A stretch of 64,000 nt of DNA, from positions 186,001 to 250,000 of the forward strand of contig CAZBRD010000004.1 of NCBI GenBank assembly GCA_964494205.1, given 5' to 3'. This DNA comes from JBBTCX01 sp964494205 (GTDB lineage: Bacteria; Planctomycetota; Phycisphaerae; UBA1845). Both the position numbers and the translations under genes were made by a program. Below, in pieces: positions 48,251-56,573 of this stretch. The stretch's first letter is position 1; each line of letters begins with the position of its first letter. Below the pieces are notes generated by a model, which was not told the DNA's origin, ran no database searches, and saw nothing but the letters and a program-made list of their open reading frames with translations.

Positions 48251-51202
48251 CTACGGTCCCGTGAAGTTGTTGATGAAGTCGATGGCGTCGGAAAGGTCCA
48301 GGTCGCCATCGCCGTCGAAATCCGCGCCGCAGTGGCAGGCCTGCCCGACCGCGGATTGCGGTCCGCTCAGGCATGAGTGGACGTTTTGATAGTCCTGCAG
48401 CGTGATGAAACCATCGTCATCGAAGTCGCCGGTGATCACCACGTTGTTAGGCGTGCTCGCTGCATTGGCTGGGTCGCTGCAATCGTCAAGCTCGTCTCGG
48501 TCGTAGAATCCGTCAGCGTCGCGATCGATACCGATACGGTTTTTCGACTGCGACGGAACCAGGGTAAACGTCACCTCGGCCCCATCAACCGCCGCCAGTC
48601 GCAGGGCATCGACGCTGATCGTTTCACCAACACGGTCAGATTGCATCATGCTCGCGCTCGTGTAAACGTAGCCGCGTGGCAGCCCGCCTTGCACACCCTT
48701 GGCCACCATCGCCACTCGTGAGTTCGCGTTGTTGACCAGCGAGACCATGCTGGCCAACATGCTGATGGTGCCCGGTGCCACTTGATTCGACGAATTGACG
48801 GTTAACTGCGTGCCAACAGCTGCAGGTGTGTCCTTGCTCGACGGGCCGACCAATTCAAACACGTTACCCGTGGTGCCCATCGGCAGGTCAGACCCTGCGA
48901 ACGACAGCATGAACGCGACGAGATCGGCTACTTCCTGATCATCGGCGACGGTAAATACTGGCTCGGCAATGAACCGCTCAATCGAATCGACGCTACCGTC
49001 GTGCAGATAACCAAATCCCGAGCGATTGCTCAATTGCGTTGTGTTGAATCCGACCTTTTCATAAACGTTGCGCAGCTGCGGAATCTTGATGCTCACGTTC
49101 GTCGAGCCATCGACTGAGACCAGCGAGTGGTGTCGCTCGCCATTCGGACCCGTCGGGAACGGTGTGAAATTGAATCCCTGCAATCGTAAGTTGGAACCCA
49201 TACCCGTTGGCAGCGTGTGGCACGAAACGCACTGCAAACCGTTCGCATCAAGCAGCCCCGTACGATAATTGGTCAACGCGGCGATCGCGTTGCCGTTTGG
49301 CAGCGGCTGACCCGCTGGTGCGAAGCGACCGGTCGTGTAATGTCCCGGCAAGGGCATGTTTGTCGGCAGTGTATTGTCGAAATTACGGAATGGATTTGGC
49401 GGGAAAGTGATCGTCGCAAGGAAGTCCTCGTACTGCTGCATTTCGACTGTAGTCAGATTGTTGTCGTCACCGAGCAGGCCGATGAACGCGCCGTTGAACT
49501 CCTCAATACCATTGCGATCGCCGCGCCAGTGCAGCGGCTCCTTGGCGATAATGTCCTGCAAAGTCTGCGTAGTCATCGGCCCCTTCATCGGGTGCCATGG
49601 TTCGCAGGGCGGCAATCCCAGCGGCCCGCTCGCGCCAAGGTTGCAATTCTGATTGAACGGCCTCATCGCGCCCGCCGGATCACCCAAGTCCCAGGACAAG
49701 CGGTCCATGCGCGAGTCAACGTGACAGGAGGCACAAGAAAGATGACCCAAGCCTGAGTTCTTGTGCGTGTCATACTGGTGCTTGCGGCCAACCTTGATGG
49801 CGTTGGGAGTTGGATCGAACATGGAAACCACTTCAGCTTCAGTTTCCGAGTTCAGGTCAACCACCGAGATTGTGGCTGCGAAGCGGTTGAACACATAAAG
49901 TTGATTGCGATCTTCATCGAGCGCCAAACCCGCCGGCCCTTCTCCCACTTCAACCGTCGGAGCGACGCCTACGCGATTGCCCATGACATCGACAATGATC
50001 AGGTTGTTCGACCCCAATCCCGCGACGTAAGCTCGTGAACCATCCTCACTCCACACGATGGCGCGAGGGTCGCCGATCGACATATCGCGAATGTTCTGCG
50101 GCACCGTGGACGTGCTGTAATCGAGGTGCGAATTCAGATCGGCGATGCTGACAGCCCCGGGCGTGGCCGCATCGAACCAGGCTGCGTTAACCCGCACGAA
50201 AATACCACTCAATACAGGCTCAAATCTTATTTCGTTGATCGCCTCGGTCCCGATGACCATTACACGGCCCGTCGCCGGGTTCACCGCCATCGACATACAC
50301 AGGTTCATCAAACCCGATGCATACGAAACGCCCAGCGAATTCGCATCAATGATCGCCACGTCGTGATCGGGCAAGTCCCAACCTGGCTGGCGACCAGATA
50401 GCTCCGCATTCGCGCCCGTGACAAAACTGGTCCAGTCGCCGTTGTTGTCGTCCATCCATTGTCCAGCAGCATTCTTCCTGACAATGAGTCCAACGCCCGG
50501 CGGCGCTGGGTTGGCGGCGTTCATCGGCGGGTTGAAATTCATGCCATCATTCGGAGGAGGATTTTGACCGCCGTAAGGACCACTCGGTTCATTCACGACG
50601 TTCGGCGGAAAACCGAGCGTTCCTTCGTCCGCACCGCCACCGAGAATGGTTGTCCTATTGCCGGATTCAAAGACAGCTACGTAAACCGTGTTGCCATCGG
50701 GACTCACGTCCATCGCTCGCGGGTCTTCGCCATCGATAGCGATATCCATCGGTGCGGCCGCCAGATTCGAAAGATCGAACACCTGCACCAAATTCGCTTG
50801 AGAGCACGTCACAAATGCTCGCTGCGGATTGCCTGCGAACACCACGTCGGTTGGTTCGTCAGCCGTCTTGATTGTTCGAATCACGTTGAAAGTCGCGAGA
50901 TCGATGATACTGACGCTGTCGGAGATGTGATTGACAACCCATGCTTCGGTATTCGAGCGAACCCGAACCGTCACAGGGTCAAGACCGACCGGCACCGACG
51001 TCATGTGCACGGGTTTGCCGCTTGTGAGGCTGAAGACTTCCAGGCGATTGTCCGGCAGGTTCGCGACCAGCAGTGTCTGACCGTCCGGCGTCATCGCCAG
51101 CGGATGCACCGTCGCGTTTTCCCAGTTAACTAACGCTACCTGCGCGAGGACCGGCGAAGCTACCACGAGGCTCAGTACCCACCCGCCCAAAAATCGTCTC
51201 AT
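48251..51202 (-). CDS. Secreted YVTN beta-propeller / c-type cytochrome fusion with dockerin-like C-terminus
   Basis: About 983 residues. A signal peptide (MRRFLGGWVLSLVVASPVLA) is followed by ~450 residues of YVTN-type propeller blades (VVNHISDSVSIIDLATFNVIRT, VYVAVFESG). The cytochrome part has two heme-binding motifs, CASCH (about 490) and CVSCH (about 658), with NRSGFGYLHDGS and a C-terminal stretch like MauG/di-heme peroxidases. The end is a dockerin-like pair (DFDDDGFITLQDY ... DFDGDGDLDLSDAIDF). It is probably periplasmic or surface-bound and electron-transferring; substrate unknown. The ATG at 51202 has AAGGAG 7 bases upstream. The NtrC gene follows at 10 bases. Confidence 0.9.
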   Translation of the reverse strand: MRRFLGGWVLSLVVASPVLAQVALVNWENATVHPLAMTPDGQTLLVANLPDNRLEVFSLTSGKPVHMTSVPVGLDPVTVRVRSNTEAWVVNHISDSVSIIDLATFNVIRTIKTADEPTDVVFAGNPQRAFVTCSQANLVQVFDLSNLAAAPMDIAIDGEDPRAMDVSPDGNTVYVAVFESGNRTTILGGGADEGTLGFPPNVVNEPSGPYGGQNPPPNDGMNFNPPMNAANPAPPGVGLIVRKNAAGQWMDDNNGDWTSFVTGANAELSGRQPGWDLPDHDVAIIDANSLGVSYASGLMNLCMSMAVNPATGRVMVIGTEAINEIRFEPVLSGIFVRVNAAWFDAATPGAVSIADLNSHLDYSTSTVPQNIRDMSIGDPRAIVWSEDGSRAYVAGLGSNNLIIVDVMGNRVGVAPTVEVGEGPAGLALDEDRNQLYVFNRFAATISVVDLNSETEAEVVSMFDPTPNAIKVGRKHQYDTHKNSGLGHLSCASCHVDSRMDRLSWDLGDPAGAMRPFNQNCNLGASGPLGLPPCEPWHPMKGPMTTQTLQDIIAKEPLHWRGDRNGIEEFNGAFIGLLGDDNNLTTVEMQQYEDFLATITFPPNPFRNFDNTLPTNMPLPGHYTTGRFAPAGQPLPNGNAIAALTNYRTGLLDANGLQCVSCHTLPTGMGSNLRLQGFNFTPFPTGPNGERHHSLVSVDGSTNVSIKIPQLRNVYEKVGFNTTQLSNRSGFGYLHDGSVDSIERFIAEPVFTVADDQEVADLVAFMLSFAGSDLPMGTTGNVFELVGPSSKDTPAAVGTQLTVNSSNQVAPGTISMLASMVSLVNNANSRVAMVAKGVQGGLPRGYVYTSASMMQSDRVGETISVDALRLAAVDGAEVTFTLVPSQSKNRIGIDRDADGFYDRDELDDCSDPANAASTPNNVVITGDFDDDGFITLQDYQNVHSCLSGPQSAVGQACHCGADFDGDGDLDLSDAIDFINNFTGP

Positions 51203-51639
51203 CGCCGTGCTCCTTCTTGAGTGATTCGTTTTGATGACGCCTGCGTCCGACCCGTGAACGCACGTCCGCCAGAGATTCAGACTCTTTGTGCAAGCTCCGA
51301 CCAAACTCGACCACTCGATTGGCCGTATTGTAACCGTGCATGCGACTTAGATGGAAGCCGAGTCCGGTAACTTTGCAGCTTTCGACATGGCGGACCCGCT
51401 CCGCGATCTCAGGTTAGCATCCGAGTAAGATTTCTTGGAACAGGTATCCAACCGGCCTGGTGACCTCGCGCGATACTTTCTGCCAGCTTTACGTGTATCG
51501 TTCCCACTGCTAATAGCCAACCGACAGCGGAAAGTCACCTGGCAATCGTTGACCACCCCTGCAGATCGGTTTACGCTCCGAGTCCTGAACCGCGCGGAAG
51601 TGCTACCCGCGCTCCGATTGAACTCAGCTGGAAACCACC
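51203..51639. other. Intergenic region between divergent genes, no gene seen
   Basis: 437 bases between the cytochrome gene (minus) and the lipoprotein gene (plus). It must hold both promoters. No repeat, RNA gene or credible coding frame was identified. Confidence 0.5.
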
Positions 51640-52554
51640 ATGAAGAACAATTGTTATCTGGTCCTTTCGATCGTGCCTGTATTGACCTTCGCATGCGTAT
51701 TGCCTGGTTGCCGCGAAGTTGATCCCCCGCTGTCTAACTACGCTGATCTCGGTGAAAACGGTCAACCCTTGCTGCCGACAGTGCCCGCCGTCCGCGACGG
51801 GCGAGTCAAAGGCGGTACGGCTGAGTGGAAAGCGTTCGAAGCGCCAAGCGAAAAGGGCAAGAAGCCAGCCACCAAAGGCGAGGAACCAGAGGATGAAGCC
51901 GACTCCGACGAAAAGATCATTGCCGACGTTCAAGCCACCATCGACGAGTACAACGAGGTCGTTGGCGAAAAGAAATACGATGAGCTCGTGGATTTCTTCG
52001 TGGAAGGCCAGCGCGAAAACGCCGGTGTCGTCGTCACGCTGGTCAAGGATGTCGACAAGATACTCGCAGACATGAAGGCAACGCTCCTCGAAAAGTGGCC
52101 GGACGGCAAAGATCGTATCGAAAAGGTCTTTCAGACCCTGGGCAAAAACTCCGGCGTGAAGCTGATGGTCACTGACTTGAAAGTCGTCAGCAGCACGGAG
52201 GTCGACGGAAAACTTCCTGAGATTCCGATGATGCCGACCACCGTGAAATTCAAGTTGCTCCGCGACAAGGAAGCAGAAAAGGACTATTGGTTCATCGAAG
52301 ATGCGATGCTTGCGGAGTTTGACAAGTACAAACCGATGATCGAGGCCCAAAAGACCGTGATGGCGCAAATGCTCGAGCAGGTGAAGGGCGGCGCTATGCC
52401 TGCGGAACCGATCGTTCAGCAATTGGAAATGAGCGCGAAGGCCATTGAGGCGATGGAAGCCCTGGCTGTCAAACCAAAAGACAACGCAGGCGATAAGGCT
52501 CCCGACGAAGAGAAGCCAGCTGAAGCCGAAAAGAAGCCGGAAGGCGGCGAGTGA
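51640..52554 (+). CDS. Lipoprotein of unknown function
   Basis: 304 residues. The signal peptide ends in a lipobox, VLPGC, with lipid Cys24. A low-complexity linker rich in Lys/Glu/Pro (about 65-90) leads to a ~170-residue helical region (IIADVQATIDEYNEVVGEKKYDEL... and KVFQTLGKNSG), then a charged C-terminal tail (EEKPAEAEKKPEGGE). It is probably tethered to a membrane. The ribosome site is weak. A zinc-ribbon protein gene starts 54 bases downstream. Confidence 0.78.
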   Translation: MKNNCYLVLSIVPVLTFACVLPGCREVDPPLSNYADLGENGQPLLPTVPAVRDGRVKGGTAEWKAFEAPSEKGKKPATKGEEPEDEADSDEKIIADVQATIDEYNEVVGEKKYDELVDFFVEGQRENAGVVVTLVKDVDKILADMKATLLEKWPDGKDRIEKVFQTLGKNSGVKLMVTDLKVVSSTEVDGKLPEIPMMPTTVKFKLLRDKEAEKDYWFIEDAMLAEFDKYKPMIEAQKTVMAQMLEQVKGGAMPAEPIVQQLEMSAKAIEAMEALAVKPKDNAGDKAPDEEKPAEAEKKPEGGE

Positions 52555-52607
52555 AAATGCTCAACACGCCGCGGCGCACTTCCTATCGGTGAAAGTGCCA
52601 ACGATTC

Positions 52608-53207
52608 ATGTCGCAACGAGCACTGCACGCGCACAGTCTCGCCGAGGCCTACCTCTACGTCATGGCCGCTTCATGTCCCGCATGCAAGAAGGGACCGCTG
52701 GAAGTCGAGAACAATCGCACGGCGAACACCAAAGACGAGTTAGCCTCGGTTCATCTGGAAACAAGCTGCAAGAGTTGCAACGCAGCCCGCACGTTTTCGT
52801 TTGAACTGCCTTCTGTTCCACCAACGTCAAACACAGCCGAGCCACCGGAAATCAATTCATCGAATGATCCGTCTACGATTCTGGATATCGCTCAATGGGT
52901 GATGCTGTTCCGCATGATCACCGAGGCCGCCAGTCGCGAGTCGAACAAAGTGCAGGCGCGTTACCTCGGCCTCGAAGCCGCCCTCTGCCTGGAAGAAGCG
53001 ATGAAATTCTTCGAAGACGAAGAAAATGACCTTCCCCCAGCCTCCGCGTTCTTCACCGAAGATTCGCGGCGTCGCCTTCGCGAAAACCCAGATCAGTTTT
53101 CAAAGCAGCGTCTGGTCAACCTGCGCGCAAAACTCCCTACCACATCCGTGATGCGCGCAAACCTCTCGCCCAAACCCAAGAGACCTTGGTGGCGAGTCTG
53201 GGGATGA
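52608..53207 (+). CDS. Zinc-ribbon protein of unknown function
   Basis: 199 residues. A zinc ribbon (Cys23, 26, 54, 57: CPAC ... CKSC) near the N-terminus is followed by a disordered linker and a helical domain (about 90-185: DIAQWVMLFRMITEAASRESNK ... LEAALCLEEAMKFFEDEEND) not assigned to a family. No membrane segment. Probably co-transcribed with the lipoprotein gene upstream. No catalytic motif. Confidence 0.78.
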   Translation: MSQRALHAHSLAEAYLYVMAASCPACKKGPLEVENNRTANTKDELASVHLETSCKSCNAARTFSFELPSVPPTSNTAEPPEINSSNDPSTILDIAQWVMLFRMITEAASRESNKVQARYLGLEAALCLEEAMKFFEDEENDLPPASAFFTEDSRRRLRENPDQFSKQRLVNLRAKLPTTSVMRANLSPKPKRPWWRVWG

Positions 53208-53439
53208 TGTCTTCCAGTGATTGCATGTCATGATGCGGGTGTAGTCTTGCGACACGTTCATCAATCAGCATCCAACACTACCTACAGTTTCACTTAAGAT
53301 TGGCAGCCGATTGGGGCCATCGGCTTCTGAATTCAATGTAGAGCTACAAAAGTGAATTTGTTAGACTGAGTGGCTACGAGAGCGTCTTATTAATTTCGTT
53401 CAACGGGGATACTTGATCTAACTAGGGGAGGGCCGAATC

Positions 53440-53898
53440 ATGTCGAATCGCGTGTCGTTATTTGCTTCGTCAATCGTTGGACTGCTGATGGTGTCCCAGG
53501 TTTCCGCCGCCACTCACATCGTGACTGTCCGCAACTTCGAAATGGATCCTGTGAACGTCAACGCGCAAATCGGCGACACGATCCAGTGGAATTGGGAAAG
53601 CGGATTTCACACCGTCACTTCCGGCGACAACAGCACGTGCACAGCCGACGGAATCTACTTCGACGAGTTCATTACTTCTGTCAACGCGACTTATTCGTTC
53701 GTGATTCCGGCCAACGCCCCTGCAGTCATTGGGTATTTCTGCGGTCCTCACTGCCCGAGCATGCCCGGGACCATTACGGTCACCAACACAGTGCCGACGA
53801 TGTCGGAATGGGGCATGATCGTGCTGACCGTCGCCGTATTGGGCGTAGGCGGCTACATCGCGGTCAAGCGACAGCGAGTCGCCACGGCTAACGCGTAA
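53440..53898 (+). CDS. Exported cupredoxin with an IPTL-CTERM sorting signal
   Basis: 152 residues. A signal peptide (residues 1-23, ending SQVSA) precedes a small blue-copper fold with likely Cu ligands His57 (GFHTVTSG), Cys101, His104 and Met108 (CGPHCPSM). After GTITVTN comes VPTMSEWG at 118-125, then a hydrophobic helix and a basic tail (AVKRQR), which is the exosortase H signal. This is the smallest of the three IPTL-CTERM proteins in the window, with almost nothing beyond the cupredoxin domain. It should be an electron-transfer protein that is released or re-anchored after cleavage. GGGAGGG upstream of the ATG and a strong terminator after the stop suggest a single-gene unit. Confidence 0.92.
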   Translation: MSNRVSLFASSIVGLLMVSQVSAATHIVTVRNFEMDPVNVNAQIGDTIQWNWESGFHTVTSGDNSTCTADGIYFDEFITSVNATYSFVIPANAPAVIGYFCGPHCPSMPGTITVTNTVPTMSEWGMIVLTVAVLGVGGYIAVKRQRVATANA

Positions 53899-53965
53899 CA
53901 AAGTACGTCGGACATTTGCCGAAACTGCAGAAGTCGGCGGCACAATCGACAATCGAATGAAATTG

Positions 53966-54000
53966 AACCCGGCGCGGAGCAAATCCGTGCCGGGTTTTTT
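53966..54000 (+). terminator. Intrinsic terminator after the cupredoxin gene
   Basis: A 12-bp stem (AACCCGGCGCGG / CCGTGCCGGGTT, one G-T pair) with a 7-base loop and six T residues, 68 bases past the stop at 53898. Confidence 0.92.
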
Positions 54001-54135
54001 CTTGGAACGGACTGATTTCTTGTTCACTGGTCGCTAGGTATTTCCTGAGAATTGCCACGTCGCCCTGCCAAACGTAGATTCAAGCCAATTGAAAAATCGA
54101 GATACTCGGCGAGACAAGACGAAACGGAGCTTCAA

Positions 54136-55632
54136 ATGTCCACAGCCTACGCACAATTGGTCGATCGCATCAGGGAAATCGGAACGTTGCAATCAGTCGG
54201 GCAGCTGCTCGACTGGGATCAGGAAACCGGCATGCCTGAAGAGGCGACGCCCGCTCGCGCCGAGCAGTGCGCGCTCATCGCTACGCTAGCGCACGAGAAG
54301 CTCACATCTGCTGACACGCGCAAACTGCTCGACGCAGCCACCGCCCCCAACGACGACTACGTCGCCCAAACCATCATCCGCGAAACTCGACGTAACATCG
54401 AGCGCAATTCGAAGCTCCCGACCGATCTCGTTCGCGATGTTACGCACACGACTTCGCTCGCCCGCGAATCATGGTCCAAAGCGCGCAAAACTTCGCACTT
54501 TGAGACGTTCGCACCGATGCTCTCCAAGATTGTCGACCTGAAGCGTCGCGTTGCGGACAAAATCGGTTTCACGACCGAGCCGTATGACGCCCTCATGGAC
54601 GAGTTCGAGCCCGGGCAAACCGCAGCCAACGTGGAGAAAGTTTTCTCCGACCTGCGCAATGAGACCGTGCCGCTGCTGAAGAAGATCCTCGCGTCGACTC
54701 GCAAGACCGATCAATCGATTCTCGCGCGAAACTACCCCCGCACGGAACAGGAAAAACTCTCACGAAAGATGGCTGAGTCGTTGTGCTTCAATTTCAGCGC
54801 GGGGCGAGCGGATGTTTCCGTGCATCCCTTCTGCAGCACAACGAGCGGTCCACGCGATGTCCGCATCACCACCCGCTACGACGAGAAATGGCTGCCCGCA
54901 GCCATGTATGGCACACTGCATGAAGTCGGTCACGCTCTTTATGAACAAGGCCTGCCCAATGAACACCGCTTCACACCGATGGCGGATTCCGTGTCGATGG
55001 GCATTCACGAATCACAATCATTGATGTGGGAGAACATGGTCGGCCGCAGCAAGCCCTTTCTCTCCTTTCACTTCGACTCGATCAAGAAAATGTTCCCGCA
55101 ATCGCTGGGCAACGTGACGCTCGATCAGTTCTACGGTGCGATCAACACGGTGACGCCCTCTTTCATCCGCGTCGAAGCCGACGAGCTGACTTACAATCTG
55201 CACATCGTGCTGCGGTTCGAAATCGAGCGATCACTGATCGCGGGCAAGATGAACGTCAAGGAAGTGCCGCAGGTTTGGAATGCAAAGTTCAAGGAGTCAC
55301 TCGGCATCACGCCGCCGGACGACGCACAGGGCTGCTTACAGGACATCCATTGGTCGACCGGCGCGTTTGGATATTTCCCGACCTATGCACTCGGAAAGCT
55401 CTACGCAGCCCAGTTCTTCGAACAGGCGCGAAAGGATATTCCAGATCTGTACGACAGCATCGCCGCCAACGACCACAACCCGCTGTTAAGCTGGTTGCGG
55501 AAAAACATCCACGCCCACGGCCGCCGCTACCGCGCACATGAGCTGGTCGAAAAAGTCACGGGCAAACCGCTATCGATCCAGCCTTTCATGACCTATGTGA
55601 AGGAAAAAGCCGGCGACATTTATGGGCTTTGA
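54136..55632 (+). CDS. Carboxypeptidase Taq (M32) family metallopeptidase
   Basis: About 498 residues, a typical M32 length. The zinc motif HEVGHALYEQGL (HExxH) and the family signatures GQLLDWDQETGMP near the N-terminus, HPFCSTTSGPRDVRITTRY before the zinc site, and HESQSLMWEN after it (third ligand Glu) are visible. M32 enzymes are cytosolic carboxypeptidases with broad C-terminal specificity. The ATG at 54136 has GGAG 6 bases upstream; the TTG 28 codons upstream would add a non-family N-terminus. No signal peptide. Confidence 0.93.
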   Translation: MSTAYAQLVDRIREIGTLQSVGQLLDWDQETGMPEEATPARAEQCALIATLAHEKLTSADTRKLLDAATAPNDDYVAQTIIRETRRNIERNSKLPTDLVRDVTHTTSLARESWSKARKTSHFETFAPMLSKIVDLKRRVADKIGFTTEPYDALMDEFEPGQTAANVEKVFSDLRNETVPLLKKILASTRKTDQSILARNYPRTEQEKLSRKMAESLCFNFSAGRADVSVHPFCSTTSGPRDVRITTRYDEKWLPAAMYGTLHEVGHALYEQGLPNEHRFTPMADSVSMGIHESQSLMWENMVGRSKPFLSFHFDSIKKMFPQSLGNVTLDQFYGAINTVTPSFIRVEADELTYNLHIVLRFEIERSLIAGKMNVKEVPQVWNAKFKESLGITPPDDAQGCLQDIHWSTGAFGYFPTYALGKLYAAQFFEQARKDIPDLYDSIAANDHNPLLSWLRKNIHAHGRRYRAHELVEKVTGKPLSIQPFMTYVKEKAGDIYGL

Positions 55633-55713
55633 GTTCGGTGCGTAGATTGCGCCTGATTCACTGTCATCCCGCGAGACAACGTCTTGGAACTGATATCCAG
55701 GAAAGAAAACTCG

Positions 55714-56439
55714 CTAGTCTTCGTATCCCGCGAGTTCCGCTAGATCTTGGGAATCGCGCACATATGTGGCATATGTTGTCCCGGCGTAGGGTTTCGGCGT
55801 GCCGTTTAGCAATTCACACTTTTTTGTAGTTGTGTCGTACTTCACTTCCACGTATTCGCCCGGACTAATCGTCGTGAACGCGGAAAGAGTCGTGCCCGCC
55901 GGGTCAACGCACTCCAACTCGAACTTACTTCCCGATGAGCTATCTTGGACGTAGAAGATGCGATCGATATCCCCGTCCTTCTCTGTGATGATTGTTGTGC
56001 TTTCAGGGCCGATCAGAACATATTGCGTGCGAATAATTGGCCAGCGCCCCCAAAAGAACGCCCAGCCTGAAGCGACATAGAACTTCAAGTCGGGGGAGTT
56101 AAGCACACGGAACTCGGCTGTGTTGCTTGGCGCGCGCGGGCCGATCAGAGCCGTGAATGACTGATCAAAAGCGAAATCAAATGTTTTCATCTCGACTTCG
56201 AGGATAATAGGCGTGACGATCAACTTATTCGTTGGGATTGGGATCGTGTGGCCTTTCTCGTTGATTCTGATTTCTCGCAAGTCGACGGCCGTGTGTTTGC
56301 CGGAACTTGACTCTTTAATCACGGCCCCTGTTATTTCCACGCTCTGCTGGAAGGCGTGGAACCCACCGTCGGACTGACAACCCGACAGCACCACGGTCAA
56401 TGAAAAAACAACGGTGACAGGTATGGCCCGATTCGACAT
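55714..56439 (-). CDS. Lipoprotein of unknown function
   Basis: 241 residues. A lipoprotein signal with lipobox VLSGC (Cys21) is followed by a ~215-residue beta-rich region with no recognised motif (SVEITGAVIKESSS, then alternating hydrophobic strands). A ribosome site, AAGGAG, lies 8 bases before the ATG at 56439. The gene is 134 bases downstream of the kinase gene on the same strand; the gap argues against tight coupling. Confidence 0.78.
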   Translation of the reverse strand: MSNRAIPVTVVFSLTVVLSGCQSDGGFHAFQQSVEITGAVIKESSSGKHTAVDLREIRINEKGHTIPIPTNKLIVTPIILEVEMKTFDFAFDQSFTALIGPRAPSNTAEFRVLNSPDLKFYVASGWAFFWGRWPIIRTQYVLIGPESTTIITEKDGDIDRIFYVQDSSSGSKFELECVDPAGTTLSAFTTISPGEYVEVKYDTTTKKCELLNGTPKPYAGTTYATYVRDSQDLAELAGYED

Positions 56440-56573
56440 GTGCGTTGCTCCTTACGGGAAGAAGTTCGATATTACTCCTACATGACCGGGGAAAAGCTAT
56501 CAGAAAATGGGTTGTATGTACATTCTTACTTGTACGAATGATGGCAACCGCAACAAACACTGTAACGTTACCT

